Assembly (NCBI GenBank): GCA_023664105.1 | Contig: JAMPGF010000002.1 | Location: 1 to 43,652 of the forward strand | DNA: 43,652 nt | From: Butyricicoccus sp. | GTDB lineage: Bacteria; Bacillota; Clostridia; Oscillospirales; Oscillospiraceae | Direction of reading: 5' to 3' | Shown: piece after piece, positions 1 to 8,201 of the stretch | Numbering within the stretch: position 1 is the stretch's first letter | Layout of the letters: every line of letters starts with the position of its first letter | Translations under genes and position numbers: made by a program | The notes under the pieces: model-generated | The model's database searches: none | What the model was told of the DNA's origin: nothing | Seen by the model: only the letters and a program-made list of their open reading frames with translations

Positions 1-271
1 CCTCGGTCATCTGCTGGACAATGAGCAGATAGCGCTCCTGCGCCTGTTCGTTGAGGTCAGCGAGGTAGCTGTGCAGTTCGCCCGTCAATGTCAGGTGGTT
101 CAGCAGAAGCGGGTTCGTTTCCTTCAGATATGCCCGGTGCATCCGTCCCCACTTCCCAATGGGGCGGTCATCGTCCTCCGGCAGTTCGATAGCCGGGATG
201 TAGTAATCCCCGACAAGGATATAGTCAAGGCCGGTCTGCTCGTCATGAATTCTCAGTTTCAATTCGTTCAT
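1..271 (-). CDS. TnpV family transposon-encoded protein (partial, runs off the window)
   Basis: The minus strand reads open from an ATG at 271 to the window edge, giving 90 codons without a stop. A good ribosome binding site (GGAGGTAG, complement of about 277-284) lies just upstream of the ATG. The translation contains PIGKWGRMHRAYLKE followed by an ELHSYLADLNEQAQER stretch. That is the conserved core of the small TnpV proteins carried by clostridial transposons and conjugative elements. Their molecular role is not established, and they normally accompany mobile DNA. The C-terminus is missing only because the window ends. The neighbouring truncated helicase gene suggests that mobile-element activity broke this locus. 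The family call rests on motif recognition by eye. Confidence 0.72.
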   Translation of the reverse strand, partial: MNELKLRIHDEQTGLDYILVGDYYIPAIELPEDDDRPIGKWGRMHRAYLKETNPLLLNHLTLTGELHSYLADLNEQAQERYLLIVQQMTE

Positions 272-303
272 GGCGTCTACCTCCAAATATGATAGTCAGT
301 TTT

Positions 304-330
304 GATTTTCGGTAGCGGCTACCGAAAATC
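304..330. repeat. Perfect 13-bp inverted repeat around one base
   Basis: Arms 304-316 (GATTTTCGGTAGC) and 318-330 are exact reverse complements around base 317. The palindrome lies between the TnpV start and the truncated end of the helicase gene. It could be an operator for tnpV, a transcription stop for the helicase mRNA (it lacks a long T tract), or part of a mobile-element end. Nothing else in the 272-388 gap is recognisable. Confidence 0.6.
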
Positions 331-388
331 ATGGTCACCATTTCGCCGGAGGTAATCGACCGCCACGGCACTGCTTTGATACCAACCT

Positions 389-1144
389 TTATGCAAAGTT
401 TTCATGATAGCCGCACAGCACCTCCATCAACTCATATTGCAGGCTGTCAATATCCTGAAATTCGTCAATCATGATGTATTCCAGGCGCTTTTGCCATTTC
501 AGCCGGATATCTTTATTCCGGGCAAAAAGGTACAGAGTGAATATGATCAGGTCATTGTAGTCCAGGCCAAAGCATTTCTTTTCCTGATACAGATATCCAT
601 AGAAGATGATGTCATCCGTTCCTGTTGCACTGAGATATTTTTCGTGCAGGGCGTCCAGGGACATACCAATCAGGTCGAGGTAGTAATCGGGTTTTTTGAA
701 CAGTTTCTGGATTTCAATCATATTCCGGGCATCGGAAAAGGTTTTGTCCCGCAGGGTAAGACCCCGCTCCTCGTAGATGATGCGTAGCATGGCGTCAATG
801 TCGCTGTTGTCCAGGACAAGAAAACTCTTGGGATACTGCACAGCATGGCTGTCTTCTTGCAGCACGGATACGCAAAAGCCGTGGAAGGTATTAATATAGC
901 CGGTGTCGCTGTCGCCCGCCAGGTTGTGGACGCGCTGCCGCATTTCATTTGCTGCTTTGTTTGTGAAGGTCACGCACAGAATGTTTTCAGGCAGAATCCC
1001 AAGCTCATTCACTAAAAAAGCAAAGCGGTATGTAAGCGCCCGTGTTTTTCCGGAACCGGCTCCTGCAATCACGCGTACAAATCCCTCTGTCGTTGTCACT
1101 GCCGCGCGCTGTTCTTCGTTTAATTTCTGTTCCATATACTTCAT
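389..1144 (-). pseudogene. UvrD/PcrA-type helicase, N-terminal fragment (251 aa)
   Basis: The product carries the start of a superfamily 1 helicase: a Q-motif-like N-terminus (LNEEQRAAV), Walker A (AGAGSGKTRAL), motif Ia (FTNKAANEM) with the following NTFHGFC segment, and Walker B/motif II (IDEFQD) near residue 228. UvrD and PcrA proteins are usually 650-750 residues. This one stops at residue 251, just after motif II, where a conserved GDPDQ-type motif III should follow. Motifs III-VI are not found downstream in any frame. The ATG overlaps the stop of the upstream UvrA-like gene (ATGA), which implies translational coupling; an in-frame ATG three codons on (1135) is an alternative start. A rearrangement next to the TnpV gene probably cut the gene. 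ATPase and helicase activity are unlikely. Confidence 0.8.
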
Positions 1145-2625
1145 TCTGCCTGACCACCTGTCATATACCGTTTCAAATAAATTCCCGTCCGGCTTTCAGC
1201 GGCTCCGCAAATGTCCTCCGGCGTTCCTGCCGCCACGATCCGTCCTCCACGGACACCGCCGCCGGGACCCATATCAATGATATAATCCGCGCTGCGAATT
1301 ACGTCCAGGTCATGCTCGATCACAATGACCGTGGCCCCGTTGTCGATCAGCCGCCGGAACACCAGCAGCAACGTCTGCACATCCAGCGGGTGCAGGCCGA
1401 TGGACGGCTCGTCCAGGACATACATCACGCCGGTGGTGCGGTTGCGCACTGCCCTGGCCAGCTGCATCCGCTGCCGTTCCCCTGTGGAGAGTGTGGATAC
1501 AGCCCGGTCCAGAGTCAGATAGCTCAGGCCCAGCTCCATCAGCCGCTTGGCGGCACTTTGGAAGGATTCGCAGATACGCTCGGCCATAGGCCGCATTTCC
1601 TCCGGCAAAGATGCCGGGACACCCGCCACCCAATCTACAAGATCGCCCAGCGTCATGGTACACGCCTGGGCCAGGGAGATTCCACGCAGCAGCGGGGCGC
1701 GGGCGGAGCCGCTAAGCCGTGTGCCGCCGCAGTCGGGGCAGACATCCTCCTTTAAGAACTTGGCCACCCGCTTCATTCCCTTTTCATCCTTCACCCTGGA
1801 CAGAGCGTTTTCCACGGTGTAGGTGGCATTGAAGTAGGTAAAATCCATATCCCCCGCCGCTCCGCTGGTTCTGTTCTGATAGATAATGTTTTTCTTGACG
1901 GCGGGGCCATGAAATACGGTATCCCGCTCCTGCTCCGTCAGTTCGCGGAAGGGCACATCGGTGCGCACGCCCATCTCGCGCGCAATATCTTTCATCAGTG
2001 ACCACATAAGCGTCTGCCACGGCGCTACCGCGCCCTCGTCGATGCTCAGAGACTCATCCGGCACCAGCGTGGATTCATCCACAGTCCGGATGATCCCGGT
2101 ACCGTCGCACCGCCTGCAAGCGCCCTGGCTGTTGAAAGCCAACTCCTCCGCACCGGGCGCAAAGAAGCGTTCGCCACAGACAGGGCAGACAAGCTCCTGC
2201 CCCGCGGCCACGCGCAAAGAGGGCTCCAGATAATGCCCGTTTGGGCAGCGGTGGCTGGCCAAGCGGGAGAACATCAGCCGCAGGCTGTTCAGGAGCTCCG
2301 TCCCTGTGCCGAAGGTACTGCGGATGCCCGGAACACCGGGCCGCTGCCGCAGGGCCAGCGCGGCGGGGACATACAACACCTCATCTACCTGCGCCCGTTC
2401 GGTCTGAGTCAGGCGACGTCTTGTATATGTGGACAAGGATTCCAAATAGCGCCGTGAACCTTCGGCATACACGACTCCCAGCGCCAGCGAGGACTTCCCG
2501 GAACCGGAGACACCGGCGATGCCTACAATTCTGTTGAGGGGAATATCCACATCAATGTTTTTCAGATTATGTACCTGTGCGCCCCGCACCTCGATATGCG
2601 CGGGTGTCCGGTTTTTTTGTTCCAT
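1141..2625 (-). CDS. UvrA-like ABC ATPase, single-module (half-length) form
   Basis: This 494-residue protein matches the first half of UvrA. It has Walker A (GVSGSGKSSLAL), the YLESLSTYTRR segment, zinc-type cysteine pairs (CPNGH...CPVC, CRRCDGTG, CPDCGGTRL), an ABC signature altered to LSTGER instead of LSGGE, and Walker B (VLDEPSIGLHP). Full UvrA is about 940 residues and drug-resistance UvrA paralogues about 750, both with two ABC modules. Here the reading frame stops exactly where module 1 normally ends. The ATG at 2625 sits 9-10 bases after a GGAGG; the ATG at 2634 is too close to it. The stop overlaps the start of the helicase fragment. A homodimer could rebuild two ATP sites, but this could equally be a truncated paralogue. 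Its 5' side abuts hairpin repeat copy A. Confidence 0.75.
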   Translation of the reverse strand: MEQKNRTPAHIEVRGAQVHNLKNIDVDIPLNRIVGIAGVSGSGKSSLALGVVYAEGSRRYLESLSTYTRRRLTQTERAQVDEVLYVPAALALRQRPGVPGIRSTFGTGTELLNSLRLMFSRLASHRCPNGHYLEPSLRVAAGQELVCPVCGERFFAPGAEELAFNSQGACRRCDGTGIIRTVDESTLVPDESLSIDEGAVAPWQTLMWSLMKDIAREMGVRTDVPFRELTEQERDTVFHGPAVKKNIIYQNRTSGAAGDMDFTYFNATYTVENALSRVKDEKGMKRVAKFLKEDVCPDCGGTRLSGSARAPLLRGISLAQACTMTLGDLVDWVAGVPASLPEEMRPMAERICESFQSAAKRLMELGLSYLTLDRAVSTLSTGERQRMQLARAVRNRTTGVMYVLDEPSIGLHPLDVQTLLLVFRRLIDNGATVIVIEHDLDVIRSADYIIDMGPGGGVRGGRIVAAGTPEDICGAAESRTGIYLKRYMTGGQAE

Positions 2626-2654
2626 TTTTATCATTCCTCCGCTGAAAGTTACTC

Positions 2655-2735
2655 ATACTAATTCTCGATTGAAAGTTCAATCGAGAATTCCGCGTGCTTC
2701 GCACGCTCGCGCCGCGCAAAGCGCGCCGCGGCGGT
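2655..2735 (+). repeat. Hairpin repeat, copy A
   Basis: Bases 2660-2689 form a perfect 14-bp hairpin (AATTCTCGATTGAA / TTCAATCGAGAATT, AG loop), preceded by ATACT and followed by CCGC. Two further short hairpins follow: GCGTGC-TTC-GCACGC (2692-2706) and CGCGC-AAA-GCGCG (2713-2725). Bases 2655-2693 recur as an inverted copy at 3139-3177 with one mismatch. A divergent copy lies at 43602-43652. The element forms the broken 3' end of the TSUP gene and sits directly upstream of the UvrA-like gene. No transposase is nearby. Confidence 0.8.
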
Positions 2736-2915
2736 CACCGCAGACCCAAGGATGTCTGAAGCCAAAGCAATGGCTGCAGCCTGGTATGCCCCTGTCTCCT
2801 CCGCAAATGAAGGACACAGCACAATGAGGATGGGCACCATCACCGTAGCCGCCGACAGCCCCGTGCCCACCCCAGCCAGCGCCGAAGCCAGAATATACCA
2901 AAACCACTCCATCAT
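2658..2915 (-). pseudogene. TSUP (TauE/SafE) family permease, N-terminal fragment
   Basis: The 85-residue frame begins MMEWFWYILASALAGVGTGL and continues as two hydrophobic segments ending ASDILGSAVTAAAR. This is typical of the first third of TauE/SafE anion exporters, which normally have about 250 residues and 7-8 membrane helices. The last roughly 20 residues (RRERAKHAEFSIELSIEN) are encoded by the hairpin repeat rather than by transporter sequence, so the gene was cut by, or recombined at, the repeat. A functional transporter is unlikely. Between its start and 3096 I see no convincing gene. Confidence 0.65.
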
Positions 2916-3096
2916 CCAGCCTGCACTCCCTGCACTTGTGTTTCTCCTATGCTATCATGAAGTAAATGGAATGTCCAGAACGGAGTGGGTCGCCATGAAG
3001 AAAAAGTGCCGCCCCGCGCTGGCGGCGGGCGCGGCAACAGACGCATTGGGTATCCGCAGAAACCGGAACTGCGGCCCGTTGCATAAACAAATGCTC

Positions 3097-3125
3097 TTTA
3101 CTTCTATCCCTCACTATATTATAAT
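3097..3125 (+). promoter_or_regulatory. Candidate promoter for the pyrophosphatase gene
   Basis: TTTACT (3097-3102), 17 bases, then a perfect TATAAT (3120-3125). Hairpin repeat copy B falls in the resulting 5' leader. A second candidate lies inside copy B: TTGAAC at 3153-3158, 17 bases, then TATTAA at the repeat edge. Confidence 0.5.
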
Positions 3126-3138
3126 GGGAGAAAACCAA

Positions 3139-3177
3139 GCGGAATTCTCAATTGAACTTTCAATCGAGAATTAGTAT
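3139..3177 (-). repeat. Hairpin repeat, copy B (inverted relative to copy A)
   Basis: This is the reverse complement of 2655-2693 with 38 of 39 bases identical. The single difference lies in one hairpin arm. With copy A it bounds a 523-bp segment as terminal inverted repeats. It occupies the leader of the downstream pyrophosphatase gene, about 20 bases before the start codon. Confidence 0.85.
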
Positions 3178-3198
3178 TAAAACGTGAGGTGATCGTTT

Positions 3199-4860
3199 AT
3201 GATTAACAGCCATTCCATCAAGGTCATCGGGCACCGCAACCCGGACACTGATTCCGTCTGCGCGGCTATCGCATACAGCCGCCTGAAGAATCTGATTGAT
3301 CCGGAACACCCATGCAAGCCCTGCCGCGCCGGCGCGCTGAATCGGGAGACGGAGTTTGTCCTGGGGCATTTCCATATCCCCGTTCCCCAGCTCTACGCCA
3401 GTGTCAGTCCTCAGATCCGGGACATCGATATCCGACAGGTGCCGGGAGTGGACGGGGAGATGAGCCTGCGCCGGGCCTGGACGACTATGCGGGATCAGAA
3501 GATCGATACTCTATGCATCGTGGACGGCGATAGGCTACAGGGTTTGCTCACGGTAAAAGATGTGGCTACGGCCAATATGGACAGGCTGGACACACATATC
3601 CTGGTCGAGGCAGAAACCAGCTACAAAAATATCGTTGAGACCCTTAACGCCGAGGTAATCGTGGGCAACATTGAGGGCAAAATGGCAGAGGGTAATGTGG
3701 TCATTGGCGCCAGCAGCTCTGAGATGTTGGAGAAATCGCTCTCCAAAGGAGACATCGTTATCCTGGGCAACCGTACCGAGGGACAGCTTACCGCCATTGA
3801 AAACGATGCAGGCTGTATCGTTGTCTGCATGGGTGCCAAGGTCTCCCGGGCCATCTGCTTGTTGGCGGAGGAAAAAGGTTGTATCGTCTTGCGTACGGAC
3901 TACAATACCTATGTCGCCGGCCAGATGATCCCGCAGGCCGCCCCCATCCGGCATTTCATGAAATCCGAGGGGCTGCTCACCTTTACGCTGGACAGCCTGG
4001 TGGAGGATGCCACCAAGATCATGGCGTCTGTACGTCACCGCTATTTTCCCGTGCTGGACGACGACGGAAAATACCTGGGCGTCATCTCCCGCCGAAACCT
4101 GATGAACCTGCACAAAAAGCAGCTCATCCTCGTTGACCACAACGAGAAGTCCCAGGCCGCTGAGGGCCTGGAGGCCGCGGAGGTACTGGAAATTATCGAT
4201 CACCACCGCATTAACGCTCTGGAGACGGACAGTCCCGTCTTTTTCCGCAACGTCCCTCTGGGCTGCACCTGCACCATCATCTACCAGATGTATCAGGAGA
4301 GCGGCATGGAGATCGATTCCGCCACCGCCGGGTTGATGCTCTCCGCCATCCTGTCTGACACGCTGATGTTCCGCAGCCCCACCAGCACTCCTACGGACCG
4401 TCGTGCCGCTCAGGCTCTGGCTGGGATTGCGGGCATAGACCTGGAGGAATATGCCAACGCTATGTTTGAAGCGGGAGGAGATGTCTCCGGCAAAACCGCC
4501 GAGGAGATCTTCAACGGCGATTATAAAATTTTCAGCTCTGGTGAAGTGCGCTTCGGCGTGGGCCAGGGGAACTACATGTCCGACAAAAACCGCAAGGCCA
4601 GTGAGGCTCTTGTAGGCCCATATTTGGAGACCGCCCTCAGCAAGCAGAGACTGGACTATGTCTTCTACATGTTCACCGATGTGCGCAGTTCTTCTACAGA
4701 GCTTCTTATGGCCGGAGAAGAGGCTGAAAAGGTGGTTGCCCGGGCCTTTGGGATAGAAATAAAAGACGGCATCGCCCAGCTCCCCGGTGTTGTCAGCCGG
4801 AAAAAGCAGATGATTCCGGCTCTCATGAGCGCCATTAAGCAGCTTACTGACGAGAGATAG
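3199..4860 (+). CDS. ppaC: Manganese-dependent inorganic pyrophosphatase with CBS and DRTGG regulatory domains
   Basis: This DHH-superfamily (family II) pyrophosphatase hydrolyses PPi to phosphate in the cytoplasm and pulls PPi-releasing reactions forward. The 553-residue length fits the regulated subtype, which inserts CBS-DRTGG-CBS domains into the catalytic core. Metal-ligand motifs are visible: GHRNPDTDS (H12, D16, D18), the DHH signature IIDHHRI near residue 333, and SDTLMFRSPTSTPTD. The insert spans about residues 75-300, and in known members it binds adenine nucleotides. The start has GAGGTGA six bases upstream. The gene appears monocistronic, ending at a strong bidirectional terminator. 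In this locus it would remove PPi made by CoA-ligase chemistry such as the enzyme at 36.9 kb, but that link is only inferred. Confidence 0.93.
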   Translation: MINSHSIKVIGHRNPDTDSVCAAIAYSRLKNLIDPEHPCKPCRAGALNRETEFVLGHFHIPVPQLYASVSPQIRDIDIRQVPGVDGEMSLRRAWTTMRDQKIDTLCIVDGDRLQGLLTVKDVATANMDRLDTHILVEAETSYKNIVETLNAEVIVGNIEGKMAEGNVVIGASSSEMLEKSLSKGDIVILGNRTEGQLTAIENDAGCIVVCMGAKVSRAICLLAEEKGCIVLRTDYNTYVAGQMIPQAAPIRHFMKSEGLLTFTLDSLVEDATKIMASVRHRYFPVLDDDGKYLGVISRRNLMNLHKKQLILVDHNEKSQAAEGLEAAEVLEIIDHHRINALETDSPVFFRNVPLGCTCTIIYQMYQESGMEIDSATAGLMLSAILSDTLMFRSPTSTPTDRRAAQALAGIAGIDLEEYANAMFEAGGDVSGKTAEEIFNGDYKIFSSGEVRFGVGQGNYMSDKNRKASEALVGPYLETALSKQRLDYVFYMFTDVRSSSTELLMAGEEAEKVVARAFGIEIKDGIAQLPGVVSRKKQMIPALMSAIKQLTDER

Positions 4861-4870
4861 CTTTACATAT

Positions 4871-4911
4871 AAAAACCGTTAAAAAGCATTTTAAGCTTTT
4901 TAACGGTTTTT
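4871..4911. terminator. Bidirectional rho-independent terminator
   Basis: Arms 4871-4887 (AAAAACCGTTAAAAAGC) and 4895-4911 pair perfectly around a 7-base loop and end in T tracts on both strands. It ends ppaC on the plus strand and the long acs operon on the minus strand. Confidence 0.93.
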
Positions 4912-4927
4912 AGTATAGACATGTCCC

Positions 4928-5539
4928 CTATCGGCCGCGCAGCAGCGGTATGAGCACGCCGCCCACAGAGTTTCCGAGAGTCATGACAAGCACATAGCCG
5001 AGCGTTTTCAAGCTCCACGCGCCCGCCATCGAAAAATAGTACATGTTGGCAACACAGTGCTCAAAGCCGCTCATGATGAATACCGTAACGCCGAAAAACA
5101 GCGCGAGGTACTTGCCCAGCTCATGGGGATTTTTGTTGTAGCCGTCCACGGCGATAAAGATGAGAATGTTGCAAAGCATCGCCAGAATGAAAATGCTCAA
5201 AAGGCTGTCATTCAGCTTCACCTGGCACAGCGTCTGGGCCTTCTCCGCCAGGGCCGGGCCCGACCTTGTCATGCTCTCCACAAATGCAGTCAGCCATGTT
5301 CCGCAAAGGTTGCCCAGCCAGATTATAGGCAGGTCAATGGCATAGTCCCTGTCCCGCTCGAAAACGTAGCAGACCTTGCCTGTGAACAGGTTGAAGCCAA
5401 AGGTACAAACCGTGAACAGCCCGACGGTGAACAGCAGCGCGCCGAGCGCCTTGTTTTCTACCGAGAGGAATACCGTCCCGCCGATGGCGATGCTGATACC
5501 GGCCAGGATGCCGTAGACAAAGGTTTTGAGTTGTTTCAA
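4928..5539 (-). CDS. Formate/nitrite transporter (FNT) family channel
   Basis: This hydrophobic 203-residue protein has about six membrane helices. It carries FNT hallmarks: FNLFTGKVCYVF in the first half and GFEHCVANMYYF in the second. The second motif holds the conserved channel histidine of FocA-type proteins. FNT channels move small monovalent anions such as formate, nitrite or hydrosulfide as pentamers. FocA proteins are usually 250-285 residues, so this is a compact member. The start is TTG at 5539, set by GGAGGG seven bases upstream. It is the last gene of the acs operon, just before the terminator. The location suggests formate import or export matched to the methyl branch, but substrate cannot be read from sequence. 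Confidence 0.85.
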   Translation of the reverse strand: MKQLKTFVYGILAGISIAIGGTVFLSVENKALGALLFTVGLFTVCTFGFNLFTGKVCYVFERDRDYAIDLPIIWLGNLCGTWLTAFVESMTRSGPALAEKAQTLCQVKLNDSLLSIFILAMLCNILIFIAVDGYNKNPHELGKYLALFFGVTVFIMSGFEHCVANMYYFSMAGAWSLKTLGYVLVMTLGNSVGGVLIPLLRGR

Positions 5540-5619
5540 ATTGCCACCCTCCTTTTATATTTTCGTTCTGAACTTCTGTTATGAAAAAGCAGCAGAAGCT
5601 TGCTCAATTACATAGACTG

Positions 5620-6237
5620 TCACTTCATGGCCGCGCTGACCGCTCCGATCAGGAGCTCCGCCGCCACCACGCTCTCCTCGGCCAGAAAGCCTACCGCGAA
5701 ATTGTCGGAAAACTGGATCTGGGCACTGGGCGCGAACTCCTCGGCCGCCTCCCAGACGCTGAGCCGGATCCGGTAGTCCTGCACTACGGTGAACTCAAAG
5801 CCCTCGTCGCCCTGACTGATCTCCACCCCGCCCAGCTTACGGCTCGCTTCGGCAAATTTTTTCAGGTCCCGGCCGAAGGTGAACGCGCTGCGCCGGATGC
5901 ATCTGCCGTTAAAGGGCTGTATGTACACCTCGCCCCAGGGGAGCTGCCGGAAGGTTTTCCAGCGAGCTGTCGCCGGCAGGTGCTTTCCCGCCAGCAGATA
6001 ACGCAGAAGGAAGGTCTGCGCCGGGAGCTTGCCAAGCGCGAACGCGTCGGGACTGTCGCCGGAGATCGTGTAGTCCGGCCAGGTAATAGCATAGGTTTGA
6101 TTTAGAAAGCGAACGGTAAACGCATTCCCGTCAAAAGGCAGCTCCAGGCGTCTGACCACATCTTCCGGGTCCATCTGCTGAAAGCTTTGCAGATAGTGCT
6201 CGAAAGGGACCTCTTCTTTATTGTTTTTTATCTCCAT
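5620..6237 (-). CDS. DUF3786 domain protein linked to corrinoid activation
   Basis: This 205-residue soluble protein resembles the DUF3786 family, which I recall lying beside acsV-type corrinoid activators in acetogens; its function is unknown to me. Visible landmarks are FEHYLQSFQQMDPEDVVRR near the N-terminus, YAITWPDYTISG and a central LLRYLLAG segment. The frame could extend to 6276, but the ATG at 6237 has CAGGAG seven bases upstream and lies four bases after the acsV stop, so I chose it. There is no signal peptide or membrane segment. Its position between acsV and the FNT gene suggests a role in CoFeSP maintenance or activation (inference). Confidence 0.72.
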   Translation of the reverse strand: MEIKNNKEEVPFEHYLQSFQQMDPEDVVRRLELPFDGNAFTVRFLNQTYAITWPDYTISGDSPDAFALGKLPAQTFLLRYLLAGKHLPATARWKTFRQLPWGEVYIQPFNGRCIRRSAFTFGRDLKKFAEASRKLGGVEISQGDEGFEFTVVQDYRIRLSVWEAAEEFAPSAQIQFSDNFAVGFLAEESVVAAELLIGAVSAAMK

Positions 6238-6241
6238 AGCG

Positions 6242-8164
6242 TTACTCCTGAAAGCTGGACGGGAAACGCCCGGCATCCGTGTGCGGCAGGAAGCAGGATG
6301 CCACGAACCGGTCCATGTACCCCGGATGGGTGGAAAGCTCCATATATGTCATGTTGCCCGCGATCTCGGCGACCTTCCGCCGGGCCTCATCGGACAGCAC
6401 CATGGCGTAGGCGCCGGACAGCGAGGAATTGCCGATATAGGAGTATTTCTCCAAGTCCACATCCGGGAACATACCGATCCGCACGGCGTTTTTCATATTG
6501 ATCCCGCTGCCGATACCGCCCGCCACATAGACGTGCTCGATCATATCCGTGTCAAAGTCCAGCGAGGCCAGCATCGTGTCTATAGCGGAGAAGATCGCGC
6601 CCTTGGCCCGGATGAACGACTCAATGTCCACCTCGGTGATGGCGATCTCCCGCCCGGTCTCGGACTCGGGCACAAAGGCCAGAATATACCGCCCCATGCC
6701 GTGTTTGTCACGGGCAATACGCTTGCCCTCCCGGATGAATTTGCCGTTGGCGCCCAGAATGGATGTCCGATAGAGCTCGGCGATAACATCAATGATACCG
6801 CTGCCGCACAGCCCCACCGGCTTTTGTTTTCCCACAACAGTGAGCACAGGCTCCATGGTCTCTCTGTCAATGGTGACGGCCTCGATGGCCCCGTCGGTGG
6901 CGCGCATGCCGCAGGAGATATCGCCGCCCTCAAAGGCGGGGCCGGCGCTGCATGCACAGCACATCAAAAATTCGCTGTTGCCGAAGACGATCTCGCCGTT
7001 GGTGCCCAAGTCGATGAACAGCGAGAACTCCTCTTTGTTCCAGATCAGGCTGGCAAAGGTGCCGGCCGTGATATCGCCGCCCACATAGGAGCCCACATTT
7101 GGCGCAAGGCACACCCCGGCCCAGGGATGGACGGGCAGGGACAGGTCGGCTGCACGCAGGTCGTTGTAGTGGAAGAAGCTGGGGATGTACGGCTCCATAC
7201 GCACGGGATCTGCATCCACCGCCAGCAGGAGATGGTTCATCGTGGTGTTTGACGCAATACACATCCGCACCACATGGTCGGGCGCGACTTTGGCCGTTTT
7301 ACACAGGAGCCGGATCAGCGGGAACAATGTCTCGTCCAGGATCGCCTTTTGCAGGCGCCCGCGTCCGCCTGTCTTCGTCTGCTCCACGATGCGGTTGATG
7401 ACGTCCGCGCCATAGCGGATCTGGCCGTTCCCGGCCGAGGCTTTGGAAAGCAGCGCACCCGTTTCCAGATCGGTCAGGACAGCGGAAACGGTAGTCGTGC
7501 CGATGTCGATGGCGATGGCGCACGGCGGCGTCCGATCCGCAGCCGGTGAAACAGCATAAATCAGGAAGCCGTCTTCCTTCCGCTCGCCGATAACGCGGAC
7601 ATGGAACGCGCTGTCCCTCAGCGCCGCGGCAAGGTTTCGCATTGCCGGAAGGCTGATCTCGCAGCGGCTGACGCCGGTCTTCTTTATCAGCTCCCGTTCC
7701 AGGCGCTCGTTGTCGGGCATGGTGTCGTCCAGGGTGGGTTCATCAAGCTGGATGTCCACGCTGACAAACCCGTTGGAAAAGGCTATACCGGCGTCCCGGA
7801 TCTGGGCCTGAAGCGCTTCAAAAATTGCCAGCTCTTCGCCCGTGGACAGGTCCGCCGTTTTCATCCTCTGCTGATAGGCCAGAGCAATATCCGGCACCAG
7901 CACCGTCGCGTCGCCCGCCACCCTGCTGCAGCAGCTCAGCCGCCAGCCGGCATCATAGTCCTCTTTGGATATATGGGCCGTCTGAAGCGAATCCAGCTCG
8001 CCCTCCAGCAGCTTCACCCGGCATTTCCCGCAGGAACCGTTTCCCGAACACGGCGCGTCGATCGCCACGTTGGAGCTTCTGGCAGCTTCCAGCAGATTGT
8101 CCCCCTCATTGGCGGAAACAACGACCGGTTCCCCGTTTTCTATTTGAAATGTGATCTCGAACAC
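6242..8164 (-). CDS. acsV: AcsV (RACo-type): reductive activator of the corrinoid iron-sulfur protein
   Basis: The protein uses ATP to drive one-electron reduction of inactive Co(II) CoFeSP back to Co(I). The N-terminal ~100 residues form a plant-type [2Fe-2S] ferredoxin with ligands C39, C45, C48 and C78 (C-x5-C-x2-C-x29-C). A middle linker follows, then a large C-terminal ASKHA-fold ATPase (DUF4445) with phosphate-binding loops AIDIGTTTVSAVLTD and FIDLGTNGEIV. The length of 640 residues matches RACo (about 630-640). An N-terminal [2Fe-2S] domain separates it from RamA-type activators, which carry C-terminal [4Fe-4S] clusters. The start is GTG, with GAGG upstream. It lies downstream of acsB in the operon, after two GC-rich intercistronic hairpins. 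Confidence 0.92.
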   Translation of the reverse strand: MFEITFQIENGEPVVVSANEGDNLLEAARSSNVAIDAPCSGNGSCGKCRVKLLEGELDSLQTAHISKEDYDAGWRLSCCSRVAGDATVLVPDIALAYQQRMKTADLSTGEELAIFEALQAQIRDAGIAFSNGFVSVDIQLDEPTLDDTMPDNERLERELIKKTGVSRCEISLPAMRNLAAALRDSAFHVRVIGERKEDGFLIYAVSPAADRTPPCAIAIDIGTTTVSAVLTDLETGALLSKASAGNGQIRYGADVINRIVEQTKTGGRGRLQKAILDETLFPLIRLLCKTAKVAPDHVVRMCIASNTTMNHLLLAVDADPVRMEPYIPSFFHYNDLRAADLSLPVHPWAGVCLAPNVGSYVGGDITAGTFASLIWNKEEFSLFIDLGTNGEIVFGNSEFLMCCACSAGPAFEGGDISCGMRATDGAIEAVTIDRETMEPVLTVVGKQKPVGLCGSGIIDVIAELYRTSILGANGKFIREGKRIARDKHGMGRYILAFVPESETGREIAITEVDIESFIRAKGAIFSAIDTMLASLDFDTDMIEHVYVAGGIGSGINMKNAVRIGMFPDVDLEKYSYIGNSSLSGAYAMVLSDEARRKVAEIAGNMTYMELSTHPGYMDRFVASCFLPHTDAGRFPSSFQE

Positions 8165-8201
8165 TTATTTTTTCCTCGCTCTTATATTGTGGCTTCAGTT
8201 C

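Noticed and set aside
2947-3138. 63-aa minus frame and overlapping plus frame between the TSUP fragment and ppaC
   Set aside because: No recognisable motifs or convincing ribosome binding site; the plus frame ends inside the repeat and overlaps the candidate promoter.
2655-3177. Inverted repeats considered as ends of an insertion sequence
   Set aside because: No transposase frame lies between them, and no clear target-site duplication is visible outside the repeats.
6242-8164. Considered whether this large acs-operon protein could be the missing CODH subunit
   Set aside because: It has a [2Fe-2S] ferredoxin domain and ASKHA ATPase motifs of AcsV and none of the C-cluster or B/D-cluster cysteine patterns of CooS/AcsA.
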